Assembly (NCBI GenBank): GCA_039566865.1
Contig: CM076955.1
Location: 22,779,001-22,843,000 of the forward strand
DNA length: 64,000 nt
Reading direction: 5' to 3'
Origin: Aurelia coerulea
Taxonomy: Eukaryota > Cnidaria > Scyphozoa > Semaeostomeae > Ulmaridae
Of this stretch, positions 45,009-58,300 are shown piece by piece (position 1 is the first letter of the stretch; each line of letters begins with the position of its first letter). Under the pieces are notes generated by a model. The model was not told where the DNA came from. It did no database searches and saw only the letters and a list, made by a program, of their open reading frames with translations. A program made the translations under genes and the position numbers.

Positions 45009-48000
45009 ACTATACTCAGCAGTTTCTTCCTCGGTAAACTCATACTCGTCTAGTGTCCGATTCTTCCGAACTATCAATGTCAACGGGACAAATCTGTTGT
45101 CTGCACAGTTCATTTTCTTCATGATCACTGGTATCGTTAACAACAATCACCTTCACTCTATAAGCACAAAGTGTTGCAATTATTTCATATTGTGGGAATT
45201 GCCACTTGGGACTTTGTCGGAAGTGTTATAGGATCTGTCAGTAATCATGGTTTATTGAAGCACATGCTTTGACATTGGATGTGTCGAACATCAAAGTACC
45301 ACTTTACTTATTAAGCAAAATAACACTTTGCGCGTGCGATGAACAGCACTCGTGACTCAATTTGCGTGTGTGCCAACGTGTGCGTGTGCGATCGCACGCG
45401 TCAAACGAAAAGGCCTGTCTTAGCCATAAATAATTTGAGGATTAATGGTAATTTATCTTCAAGTCAAGCTATTTTATAGTATTATTATGGTTCAGAAATC
45501 CTTTCGTTCTTCGGTCACTTTTATTGATGCAATAAAACAGAATTGTGTCTCCTGTGTTATTTCTTTGTTGAACACAAGAAACAACTTGATTCCATTTCTT
45601 TTTGAATAATCATACTTTTGATTAAATGTTGAACTTGATTATCATTGTCTCAAACAGGGAGATGCTACATTCAACTTGACAACAGAACTATCAAAACTCC
45701 ATTGAAAAATGATCTTTATGCCCCAACAAATAGAATAGCATCAATAGTTGCAACAGAGTGGAATTGTCAAAATGAACAACTGAGTCCTGATAAAATGCAT
45801 TTTGTAAGTTGGCATTACAGTACAAGATACAGTAGAAATTTAAGATATTCAAAGACTTTATTACATTCTATGACTATTGGATTACATATCATTCATAAAA
45901 CCTTTTACTGATGAGTCTAAACCTCATATTTAATCAAACCTTGATTGAGATAGGGAGCAAAAATGTGAGGTAAAATAGATTGATGCTGTATCAGAAAAAC
46001 TGTCATTATCCCATCGGTATTTATCTGTGTAGTACATCAAAATTTTTGTGAAAATTTCATTCTTATCACTTATTGATTTCATTCAATAATGTTTATTACA
46101 TTTACTGATGATTTATTAATACTTGCTGTTTTAAATTGTAGACTGCACTGTGCAATACATGTATTGATAATCCAAGGCAAATGACCAAAAATGAGACAAT
46201 TGAAGAAATGCTATCATATCTGCATTCTGATACATTATGGTAAAGTTAACAAGGAATCTCTTTATCTCCAATAGACCCAATTGGCTAAGGTTTGTTTCAC
46301 CCATTTCAAGTCATGTGACAATACTCTTGAGAAATTTTAGTATTGTAGTTTGAAAAATGGAAGGCCATGAAACCAGCGTAGATTGTCGCATCCAAAGATG
46401 CTTGCGGTGATGAATGAATGAAAAGTTTGAAGGCAGAAACACCGCAATACGACAAAAAACAACAGCAAATATGATTGAATTTATTTTTACCAATATTTCA
46501 TCCTGCCATGCAGGACTTATTCAGGGCTGTAATGTGACAGTTACAATGAGAATTTAAATATGTACATCAAATAAATTCAAAGATATTTGCTGTTGTTTTT
46601 TGTTGTATTGCAGTGTTTTAGTATGATGTTCCTTTTTGTACTCATGACACAACTTTTCCTGGCACGGAATATGTTAGAGGAATCTATCATGAAGAGATTG
46701 ATCACATGACCTGAAATGGGTGTAAACAAACCTCAGCCAATTTTGTCTGTTGAATGGTTTTAAGATATACATAGCATGAAGCATTAGTTGAAATAACACA
46801 ACAGCAACAATTTACTTTCCTTGAAAAATGTTGCCATACAACACTTGTCCTAACAAAGACATAATTCTCTAAGGGCAATCCCAGCCTGGATACTTTTCAG
46901 TAAATGTAGTACTATTTTCACGCCATTACTCTTACTTCAGTTGAATACCTTTTGCACTTTGAGGTTTTTCAATTATTTTTAGTGCAAGAATCCCAGCAGA
47001 AGAATCTGAAGTTGTTGCAGAAGCTCAAAATGAACAGTGGAATCCTGTTATAAATTGGTTTAATGCAAGGTGAAATTTTGCAAATTGCTTCATTGCACGT
47101 TGTGCATTAATCATAATTTGATATGTTCTCTTTAAGAACCAAAGAAATGTCAACCATTTGCCGTATATTTTAGATGTAATTTGTCAATAAATTCATTGTA
47201 TGCAAACACTGTGTTTTCTGCTCTTCTACAGCAAGTCCTATAATTCGCTGTGACTTCTAGCAAAAGAAATTCAACCATTACTAAACAATATTTTATAGCT
47301 CTTGCCTTGACAAATTTTCTTGTCAGAATGTTTACAGAAGATGTGACTTTTAGGTTTGGTGTTTCAGTCATATCAAACAGTGAGATTTTTGGACGTGAAC
47401 AATCAATGGAAACAATTGAAAAGATCAGAAATTATTTACTGACACTAAATGATTGGCAGCTTGCAGGTATACCGTCATTTTCATTTTTCATATGAAACAT
47501 TTAATTCTTACTCTAAAGTGTAAAATTTAATACTTTTTTGAATAATTACTTTTTCCATGTTTAAAGTAATTTACCTTGATGATTTGCATCATAGACATTT
47601 TGCAAAGTACTTGTTTCAGTTTTTTGCTTTTGAAAAGAATAAAAGACGCATATATGGGCATGGTCCTGATTAAACAAGTATAATTGAAAATGTGGTAAGG
47701 ATGATAAAGTCATGCCATATCTCCAAAACAAGCATGGATTTGCTGCTTTTCCTCATCTTCAAAACACTTGGGATGGAGCGCAATGCAGGGACCGACCAGT
47801 TCATCAAAAGGAAAATAATTTCAAAAACAATTGAAGCAACTCAAGATATAATTCTTTTCAAAAGTAAGAAAAGAACTAAAGTTCAAAGTTGAAAATTCTT
47901 TTGCAAAATGTATGTGATGTCAAATCATGGCTAGGCCCTTTCTCAAAACCTCTGGTTTCAGGTACACTCCAAATTTTGACCTTGTCAACTAATATCTCCG

Positions 48001-49160
48001 GTATTCGGTGGATGATTTTAAAATGCAGGGCATGTGCATTTAAGTTGAAGATCGACAAATGTAGCTATGAACGAGACAAATCCCGAAATTTTATCGTTTT
48101 GTTCCCTTGTTCGGTCAAAAGGGGATACTTTTGTGAGACACCCGGTATTTTCTGGTCATGACACTTCAATGTTGAAGCACTGAGTGCCAATTTGTCATTA
48201 GAATTTGGTTGATTCGATGTAAATTTAGCTCATTTCGAGCAAAACATTTAATCATTGTGCTGTAGAAAGGAAATTGCTTTCAATCTTTTGAAGAATATGC
48301 AGAACATCTTTGTCCGAGGCTTTTAGTCAGAAATTTCTCCGTCCAAAAGATTTTGATGTGAATGTTTATGATTGAAACAAGCACAGATTGTTTTTGATTT
48401 TGGGAACATTTACTTCATCAAATATTGATGTTGGATTATCAACATTTTAGGAAGTTTCTTTCTACTTTCAGGTTTGCAATTTTCAATTGAAAGTGTGAAG
48501 TCATTTATTATTCCAACTGCTGTACTTGAAAAGCGTTTATCAATCAATGAAGCATTATATTTAGCAAGACTTGAAGTCCAGTTACAAGTAAGAATGCATA
48601 ATTTCTAAAGCATCTTTAGGGTATCAAATTTTACTTGATGTTGAATTATAGCGAAATTGTTTCGTGATTAAAGAAGTTACGCTTGAGATATTTGCAAAAA
48701 ATTGGAAAACAGAAGGAAGAGTCGTAAGTAATTATATTTGAACAATAAATCACAAGCTCCATGTAAATTGATAAAAGAACTTCGAAAAATCGACAATTTG
48801 CTTTGCATTTCATTTTGGCTTCGTCAACAAATAAAATTTTCCGATGAAGCGAAAACGAAGCGAAAACGAAGCGGAAAGCAAATTATCTTGAATTTCGAAA
48901 TCAATGATATTTCAAGATATAAACAATTTCTAGATCACTTTAGTTTCTATTTTAGATATTAATGTTCTCAGAGCACCTATCAAATATTCGGGAACACCAA
49001 AATATCTTATCCTTACAATCCTTTTGACTTATTTTAGATCGAGAAATGGGGCAACGTGGAATGGCATCATAACATTGAAGAAGAAAGTCAAAAGTCTCAC
49101 CTTTCATCAGGAACATTATTTTGTAATTTATCATCAGAGATAGCTAAAGAAATCTCTTAG
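45009..49160 (+). CDS. ATPAF2: ATP synthase F1 assembly factor 2 (ATP12)
   Basis: Mitochondrial chaperone that binds the F1 alpha subunit during ATP synthase assembly. Secure exons: 45658-45803, 46142-46239, 46983-47069, 47354-47466, 48472-48587, 49038-49160 (TAG), all GT-AG with agreeing phases. Family motifs: YIQLDNRTIKTP, ASIVATEWNCQ, TALCNTCIDNPRQM, WNPVINWFNARFGV, LNDWQLAGLQFSIES, NEALYLARLEVQLQIEKWGNVEWHHN. The 5' exon 45009-45130 is tentative: it is Ser/Arg-rich (SSVRFFRTINVNG, like the RFY.NV start of the family and a mitochondrial presequence) and its phase-1 donor CTG|GTATCG fits, but it adds about 14 residues unlike the family. The start codon is uncertain; in-frame ATGs exist upstream, from 44905. 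Confidence 0.9.
46274..46747. mobile_element. Inverted-repeat element in ATPAF2 intron
   Basis: gacccaattggctaaggttt (46274) with acccatttcaagtcatgtga is inverted at 46700-46747 (tcacatgacctgaaatgggt, aaacctcagccaattttgtc). A second, inner inverted pair (caatacgacaaaaaacaaca at about 46445 and tgttgttttttgttgtattg at about 46590) lies inside it. Non-coding. It lies between ATPAF2 exons 46239 and 46983. Confidence 0.7.
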
Positions 49161-49313
49161 AACAATCCTAACAACGAATTTAAACGTATCTAGTCTTTTT
49201 ACTTGGTGCAAAAAGCAACAATTAGCTTAAATGACACAATTCTACTTATCTGCGAGTCTTCACTTTTCGCTGTACAAGTTTCTGTTTTTTCTTTCCAACT
49301 GCAAATAATGAAT
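49161..49313. other. Compact convergent interval ATPAF2 / MEIOB
   Basis: Only about 150 bp separate the ATPAF2 stop codon (49160, +) from the MEIOB stop codon (49314, -). The 3' UTRs of the two genes probably overlap. No poly(A) hexamer is obvious. Confidence 0.6.
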
Positions 49314-52300
49314 TCAACAAATTTTCGTTTGATACCTCTGTCTGTCTGATACGTCGAAATGTTCTATTGAGAGAATATCCAAATAGCATTGTTGTCCGCC
49401 AAGTCTTCCTCGTGCACACTATGAATTGAATTGAAGAAAGATGCCATACTTAAAGAGCCATTATCACCCAGGGTCCTTTGCGGACACGCTAAAATTCAGA
49501 CTATCTGAAAATCAAATTTGGCAAATGGAAATCATCAATCCACACAGCCTAACTGACAGAAAAATTTTACTTCAGTTGAACCATTCTATCAGTTAAAATC
49601 ACTGATCAGTGGTTTAACTACTGCATTATGGATCTATTGTTTCCGTTTAGGCCAATTGATTATCAGGCAGTCTAAAACTGTAGCGTGCCTGCAAAGAACC
49701 CTGGGTGATAATGGCTTTTTAAACGAAGAAAAACATTCATATGAATAGCATCATTGAGTGAATAACTATCATCCATAACTTGAAACAGATGGCTGATGGT
49801 AGCCTGCGTGCAGACTCTACTGATTCCCTGAAGAGAACTGAGGTTCCTCCTCCAGCAGACTCTACTGGAGGAGGAACCTCACTTCTCTTCAGGGAATCAG
49901 TAGAGTCTGCACGCAGGCTAGCTGATGGACGCTGACGGATGAAAAGGAATATAGTAGCCCGCGTATGGCGAAATTTGACACAGGTTATTGAAAAATTGAA
50001 CACGGCTTTCATAACTTAAAGATGGCTTGCGTACCTTGAAAAATATCTTATAGCGATCAAATAAATGTTTCCACTTGAGTGCTGTCCTTTCATTTAAATC
50101 TAACGCCAGGACTTCGTCTACCTAAAATAATTGAAAATTCAGCAGGATAACATCAATGCAATCAGGTAGAATACTAAGCTAACAGCATATTTTGTATCAC
50201 ACTAATAATTGTAATGGCAAAGTTGTTTAAAATTCAAACAAGGTGTAATTACCTCCAACATTTAAAGATGTCAGATCGTTTTATTGAGAACAGCAGAAGA
50301 GGTAATCTACAGGTCATGAATGAACCAATGATGACTCATTGTCAAAACGAGTAAAAATGCAATTAATCGAAGAAGTTCGTTCCTTAGAAAACGAGACAAC
50401 ATATCGCATTCCTTCTGCACTAAAAAAGCGAACTTACATTATGACCAAGAAACTTTTCAGCATTAATTCCTTGCAGTTTGAAGTTTGCCATTCCTCCGGA
50501 GACGTCACTTAGATCGATTCTGAGATCAAGTTGTTTAATTACAGGGTTTTGATTGGATGATACACAATGGTCATTGTTACAGATTCCAGTTTGTTTGCTG
50601 ATTATCCTTTTGCATGAACAGCTGGAAATGTGATTTCAAACATCAGAAAAGTGATTGAATTTATAGTTAGCCAAATACCTCATGGAAAGATCGTTCATAA
50701 TGCTATGCAGAAAGATTCTGTGTGCGAACCATTTTTCGGCACAATGAAAAACATTACAGAAGTGAAAACAAAACATGTGAAAGAGGCAGCATGTGAAAGA
50801 GGCAACATGTGAAAGGGGCAACATTCTATTTTTAAGATCTTGATTATAGAGATTTTATCACATATCAGTCTGACGTTAGATGTTCTTATATTTGTTTCTC
50901 TCGCCTGCAACAACCGAATGATAAATTTTCTGTATCGAGCCATTGTTATGAAAGCATTTCACACGAATCTTAAGACCAGGTGACAATATTCAACCTTATA
51001 AAATATAAAGCAAATTTCAAACTCTCGCTAAACTCGAGCCCAATGCGTTCATCTATCAATCTCTTTGCTTTATCATTTTCTTAGAAATATCAAATGTTCA
51101 AAATTTAAGAGGCATGATGCAAGCATATCGATTCTTTTTCTTTATTGATTGGATCTTGAAAATATCTTTCGTCAATATGGAAAATCGAAATAAAAGTCAG
51201 ATGATTTAAACGTTGTTTGCAGTACTCACCATTTGAAGATTACAATTTTATCTTCTCCCTCAGAAGAGTCAACATCAAGATTTGTGATGCATGCAAACAA
51301 TATTCCATAAATATCATTCTGGTCATCCATGTCATTGATTTTATCTTGAAGCTCTTCAATCGAAAAAAGATCTTGAATATTCTCCACTAGAAAGAGAAAG
51401 ATAGAAATTGGTACAGCTAAAAGCATAAATTTTTTGCTTGATTTTATCTTGAAGCTCCTCAGTTGTAAAGAGATCTTGAATATTCTCAACGACAAAGAGA
51501 GATTAGAAACTGCTATGGAAGAACACGACATCTATTGTCTGGTTCTATCTTTACCTTTTCTAATTTAAAGAGGTCACAAATGTTCTCTGTTGGAAAGTAA
51601 TAACAGCATAGGCTCCAAATCTTTAAAAAGACTTGTGTAAAATTCAATGACCTATTTCTTTTAACTGAATGACTTTAAAGAAACTTTAGCTCCTTTGTCA
51701 TAATTATACCCGTTAGACTTTTCTAAAATCTTCCATATTGTCAGAATTAGAGTGTTTTTCTTCTTTCTGAAGAATTCAAGAAAAATGTTCAAAAAACTTA
51801 ACATCCTCGTGGTTTCTAAACTGTTTGGCGCAGCATGAAATAATTTCGAAGAAACGCATAGTTTATGGATGTCTACAATATGGTATCAAGCAAAAGTCTG
51901 TCACTCTTCTGGTTTATGATTTGAACATTCGATGACGTCACATCCTCAAATGAGTTGAATGTAAGATACGCTGCAATTTCGAAAATTATTCAAAATTTCT
52001 GAAAAGTTTAACGGTAGAATTATAGTTAAGTAGCTAAAGATTCTTTTAAACCATTCAATTGAAAATAGGTCACAGCATTGTACATCGACCTTTTTACGTC
52101 GAGTTAAAAATTTGGAACCTATGCTTATATGGACAATGCATTATTGGTTGAAGATAGCTTCACTGAACGTTATGAGGGTACGCAAGCGTACAGCTGAAAT
52201 GGAATGGCAATGCAAAAGAATATACCATTGATAGAATATACCATTGATAGAATATACCATTGATAGAATATACCATTGATAGAATATACCATTGATAGAA

Positions 52301-55300
52301 TATACCATTGATAGAATATACCATTGATAGAATATACCATTGATAGAATATACCATTGATAGAATATACCATTGATAGAAGTATGTTGAGGATCATTCAT
52401 GAATCGTTCATCTGTTATATCGATGCTTTGTGCATAATTGTATAAATGATGAGCTTCAGGAATATCTGAAATGAAGCAAGCACAAGTTTCAATCATCACT
52501 GTTTATAGTTTCCCGTCACACCTTTTACAAATATCTGATTCTCATCAACAGCACAAAAAGAAAAGGCACCACTGCTTTTTGCATCCTCTATCATTAACTT
52601 GTAATTACAACGATCAGGTGACGTATACCAAGAAAAAAACCTGGAAACAATACTATTAATACGCAATACACATCACTGATGACCATACTGTACTTTTTTT
52701 AGTTCCATATAGAATATTACTCTTCGGTAAGGGGGGGGGGCGTAAAGTGGATTTAAAACCTCCTGAGCAAACACAGTCAATAGAATAGTACTCTTCGGTA
52801 AAGGGGGGCGGACGTAAAGTGGATTCAAAACCTCCTGAGCAAGCACAGTCAATGCTTTCACTCCTTTAATGCCAGTTTTTCACTTGGCAACAAGACTTGC
52901 TCCAAGTCTCGTTCGTTATCGTATTTGGCCCTACTCGGTTGGCAGTGAGCAGCGAGATGATAAGCTCCCTTGTGGAAAATTCGTAAATGTAATTAGAATC
53001 GAGGTTACTTTGGACAAACTGACAGGATTATTCAAGTGAGATGAACATTTTCAAAAACCTGGATTGACAGTGATGACTGTTTTGCTATCACATGATGCAA
53101 CCATTCGTTTTCTGTAATCATCCACATACACTTTGACATCAGCAAGGAATAAAACTAAAAGAGAAAAACTAAAATGAAACAAAGAGATTAAAAAATAGTT
53201 CTTTATCACTTTAGGAGGAACTGCCTCCAATTTGAAAACGTTGATCTCTCTGTTACCGTCAATATGAAAAGGACGAACAGCAATTGTCAAGATTTTGCTG
53301 AGGTTTTGGTGTGGTTTTCGTTAGAATCAGTACAGGCATATGTGCGATTCTGTACTTTGTACTAATGCCACTATTTCTTTCAATTGTTTGTAGAAGGCAG
53401 TAAATTGCTGACTTAGGAATTGAATTAAATTGCAAAATTACCTGTTTCCCTTGGATTCCATCCATTTGCCATTTCATTCAGTTCATTATCCCACCTGTGA
53501 AAAATACCAATCAGAACAAATTTACTCTTATGATCTAAGTCCTATTGACTATGGTCCTAATGATAATACAACTAGACTTTCAAAATAAACACAAAGTCAT
53601 GAATTTTGCTGCTCTGTTTCACCTTTTTACGCTTGCTATAGCAAAATTTCAGTGTTGATATTGCAGGGCCATCAAGAAATAAACAGAACATCTTCAAAAC
53701 GTTTCATAAATATTTCCAGAACAATATGGCAATGAAGGATACCCATGCAGACGAATTTCTAAATGTTTAACAATGCTAAGATAAATTTGTGTTATTCTGA
53801 TGAATATTATGTCACTTACGTAAGAAGTGGAAAAGACACGCAGGTTTCATCGAATATAGTCAACTCTCTTCTTTGCAATGTCTTTCCTGTTTTTGTAAGA
53901 ATTTCTTTTGAATTTCCAACCTGAAAATTCAGAACAGTATGGTTGATTACAAATCATAATGTTTCTTCCTGTGCCAGGGACCGCGGAGCATAATTTCGAT
54001 TGGGGGGGCTAAAAAGTAGGGAGAACACCTGAGGGGGTCTGGGGGCGAAGCCCCCAGAAAAATTTTCCTGACCACGCCCTCTACTTTGGCTATAAATGTG
54101 ACCAACGCCCTTTACATGCCAAGAAACGCCCGGAAAAAGATATTCATTGCAGCATATTTAATCACTAAATCCTGCTGTAAATCGCCATAAAAGTGGAAAA
54201 TAGTTTGCAGTCTATAGTACGTCTAACATTTGATAGCGAAGGCTCGGGGACCACACGCAGCATCTTTTGGTATAAAGGAAAAGGCCTAAAGGAACGCTAT
54301 GCTTTAGTCTTATGTCGAAGTTAAATATCTCTTGGAATTATTTCAGTTAAGAAATAGATAATACGGTAATATAACATAACGCTGTCATACTTTCAGAGTT
54401 GAGCATTTTAAACATAACAGAACCTAAAAACGCGAACATTGTTTATTCTGAGTAAGTTTGTATCATCAATGAATCAACATTTTACTGAAATTTCCCAAAA
54501 TTTCGTATCCTGTTCTCATTTCTATTGATGAAAATAGTTGTAACTACGATATTGTATATTCTGTCTGTCCTTTGTTTGTGATTGTGAAGAATTGCTAAGT
54601 TGTTGAACCTTTTTTGGGACATTCTTGAGCGAAGCCAAGTTTTTAGACGCCTTGCTAAAGAGAATGATCGCTCACCAGTTGCACTTGTTGCAGGATTGAC
54701 ACTCAGCAGTTTAAAAATTTGGACAATTTCACTTATTAGCAATCTTTGAGCAACTGGAATTTGTTTCAAAAACATCCAGATATCATGAAAGCAATCTATC
54801 TTCACATCTTTCACTAAAAGTTTGAATATTTCAAGCTGTGGTAACAAAAGTGAAAGTTTTACGTCGTCGGCATAATTCTCCTCGACGTATTTCATTTCAG
54901 ACGAAACGTCGCTTGCATAAACGAAGTTAACGAGAAGAGATTCAAGATTCTGGGAAGAAATAAAGCTGGGCTGGTTGAACCTCTCATTGATTGCTTCGAC
55001 AATGAGATCCAATGCCTCAAAAAGTTCTTATTTTTCATCAAGCCAAAGTGGCCACCTACTCTTTCTGAATCATATTTGCACACACCGTTTCACGTTTCAA
55101 AAGAAGTTGCTGAACTCATTTTAACATGATTTCTAGAAATCGAAAAACTTTATCTTGAAAATTATTGGGAAAGCCCCCCCAGCCCCCCCGGCTCCGCGGT
55201 CCGTGTCCTGTGGTCTTAAAACCTCAATTCAATAAATCAATTCTCTAAAGTGGTACAGCGTTCCCAAAAAAATGTTCGACGTCTTATTAGGCATTGAAAA

Positions 55301-58300
55301 ATAACGATAAAATGGCCAGGCCCATGGGAAAACCGTATTCCTTTTCTTTTAAAGCTTTCAAAGATTTGATTTATGCAACAGCTGAAGCCAGAGACCCCGG
55401 GATCACCTGCAATGCAAAAAAGCGCCAAAATCGAGGTAAAGAAAAATTAATCCCTTGTCATGCCTCTCGTTGATTTCAGGGCATACCAATTAAGACTTTC
55501 AAAAGTAATTTAATCTTGTAACCATTGACAAAATGCTCTTAAGAATTCATGCATCCAAAAACACTGAATGAAACATAATCGACAAGGACTGAACCATTTC
55601 AATCTTTGCTCAACAGAAATCCTCAAAAAATCCATATGCTTGAAAGTTAGATTATCAAAGGTCTTTTCAAATTCCACTTGGTTTGCTCTGAAATAAACGA
55701 GAAACAAAAGACAAACGATAGCAGTATGCAACTTTCACCAAAAATTCTCTGGCCCCTGCAGAGGAATCTGCTTTCCGTTTTCGCTCCAAATTGAAATGAA
55801 AAAACTTGTAGCTTCGTAAATATTGAGCGGACTTGCACGATTCTGGTGACTAAAATTAATTTAAGATATAAGGAACAGGGTTATCGAATCATTGAGCGTG
55901 TTCATTATATTGTTATTTTTTAGATATTTAATAAAGTATTGAAGAGTCTTTTTTGGATACCTCTATGTTACTGCAGTTTGATGTTCATTTCGTATTGTAA
56001 GCTGTTACTAATGTATACAATTCCATGCTCAAGTTGAGAGCACCTGAAAGAAAGTCTTCATTCGCAATCAAGAGTAGAGTGGGAATGAACTTACATCTCG
56101 AAGAGCAGCCAAAATGTTAATATGCAGACAATTAAAGTTGTGGCCATTGGCTATGACGTCAGCAAGTGTATAGTAGTCACCACTCTCCTTGACGGGTAGA
56201 AATGCAATCGAGCTGAATTCCGCATAATCGGGGCCATTGTATCGCTCTATCACGGCGTGAGTTTCATTTGCGAGAAGATTGAATGGGCTGAAGAATATTA
56301 AAATATTCGTTGCATTTTAGGAGGGAGGATTCTGCGAACGACAGTATCAAGGTAAAAGAGGTTAGCTCCATTAGGTGAAATCGGCATTTGCAACAACCGT
56401 GAAATCTTATCTTATGAAGATTGACAGTTAAGAGGGAAACTGGATATGAAAAAAACATTGACAGAGAACTGATGTTATCCTATTTCATGCATGCACATCT
56501 TTGTAATAAATTCAGCTCATGATAATATTCTCGTCATCGTCACTCTTCAAAGCATCCATGAATGAAGTGTAATCCGAACAGCGTTTACCAAGGTAATGTA
56601 CTCAGAAGACTTGCACACATTTTATTCAATGAAATTGGAAGGTCTAGAATTAATTTCTTTACTAATTTAAAGCTTACCTTGGGGTCCATACATTGTACTT
56701 TTCTTCTGCCTCCGTGTTTTGTTTGCATTGAACAAGGACATTTTTCACTTCAACTACGAGGAAGACAGCTTCGTAAATGAAAAGATCAAGTTCAATAAAT
56801 ATCTAAATTAAAAAACTGAAAACCTTGCATGTAAATAAGAAAGTACCTCCAACGTTGCAAGACAACAAGACAGCCAATGTCAGAAGGAGAGAGCACCATA
56901 GACGAGGATGGGGAGGGGGAGTGGGAATACGGCTATTTTTGGGTAAATCCAATATGCACACAAACGCATCACATAACACCCCTTATTTGTCTTGATTTGT
57001 AGAGCACTTAAAGCTGAATGTTTTCTTTCCTGAGCATTCGGTGTTAATTTGAAAGTTTTTAAGGTAATTTTCAGGTAAAATTCCAAGATATAGGAATGTT
57101 GCGATTTCGAATGTAGTATCCTCATTTGAGGTTTTACAATCGCAAGGACATTCATTCCAGTTATGAGAAAGGATCTGTCAGATTGCAAGTAAATGTCATA
57201 TCTAAGTATCAGTTTATAACTGACTAATTGTGACGAAGAACAACAAACCTAAATCTCCTATTCTGAATGACTTTGCAAGATCGTTTATAAAAGTTCCTCC
57301 TCCCCAGCAAGAAATATTGATGAAATCTTCTGGCGAATCTCTTATTGTGAAATTCAACAACCAGCGCATTTGTGATGGATCTGAAGTGTAAAAGGGAAAT
57401 ATATTCACTTGAGCACAAATTTTTTTATGCGAACTAAGAACAATTGAAAGAAATCCACATTAACTGAAGAATCATGTCCAACAATCAAAGAACCAGTCAA
57501 TGCCAAAATTAAAGAAATGGAACCAGTGGCCTTTGTACTATTTGTAAATAAACACCGAATTCATTTGATTGTAAACTATATGTAATGTATTGTAATACTT
57601 TAGGTTATTGTAAATAGTTGGTGTAAATTAGCTTTATTATTCTTTTAAAATTATGTAAGTACAAATTTTTAATAAATATATGAATGAATGAATGAATGAA
57701 TGAACGAACGAAAATGTTCCTCTTATTGTAAAATGTATTTAAGGTGTCTTACTTTTCTTGTCTACAAACGATCTTGCATCTTGTTTCGCTATAATTAGAC
57801 CAGCAATCACCTGCAGAGAATATTAAGGACAATTTGGTTCAGCCTTAAACAGTCTACGACTTTAAAAAACAATCAATGTTCATGACAAAAATGAGACAAG
57901 CAGTACTTAGTCAGTCACCTGGATAGAATGTTTCAGTAATTAGTTTTTTTTTGTTTCTCAATGATAACAAATAATATTCTCTTTGAGCTCTCAGCTCCAG
58001 ACTCTTCAACGGGACAAAACGTAGAGGAAAGTTTGTGACCATGCTTATCCCGACTGTCACAATGAACATGCAATCTCGCAATAATAAATCTATTTTGCAG
58101 TCCATGTTTCTCGTTGGATCCACTTTGAACTCTCCTGAAAATTGAATTAAATCCTCAAAAACAAAAGAAAATATTGGGGAAATTCACTGACATCTACAGT
58201 AGACAGTCTAAACGTTAAACCAAACATACCAAAACTTACCCCCTTTAGGATACCAGCTCTAAGATGTCTAATGCGTTCTCTTTGCATTTCATTAATGGAT

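Noticed and set aside
49246..49418. Longer basic C-terminus for MEIOB ending at 49246
   Set aside because: That frame needs phase 1 at the acceptor, while the preceding exon ends in phase 0. The phase-0 reading (stop at 49314) also resembles the family better.
52141..52499. Three overlapping minus-strand frames with repeating NGIFYQWYILSMVYSI
   Set aside because: They are the translation of the 16-bp minisatellite in each frame. Only the first residues, up to the donor, belong to MEIOB.
57911..58137. Possible extra MEIOB exon behind tttcag at 58137
   Set aside because: In the phase required by exon 1 it hits a stop after about 14 codons, and exon 1 joins 57810 directly in phase with a better family match.
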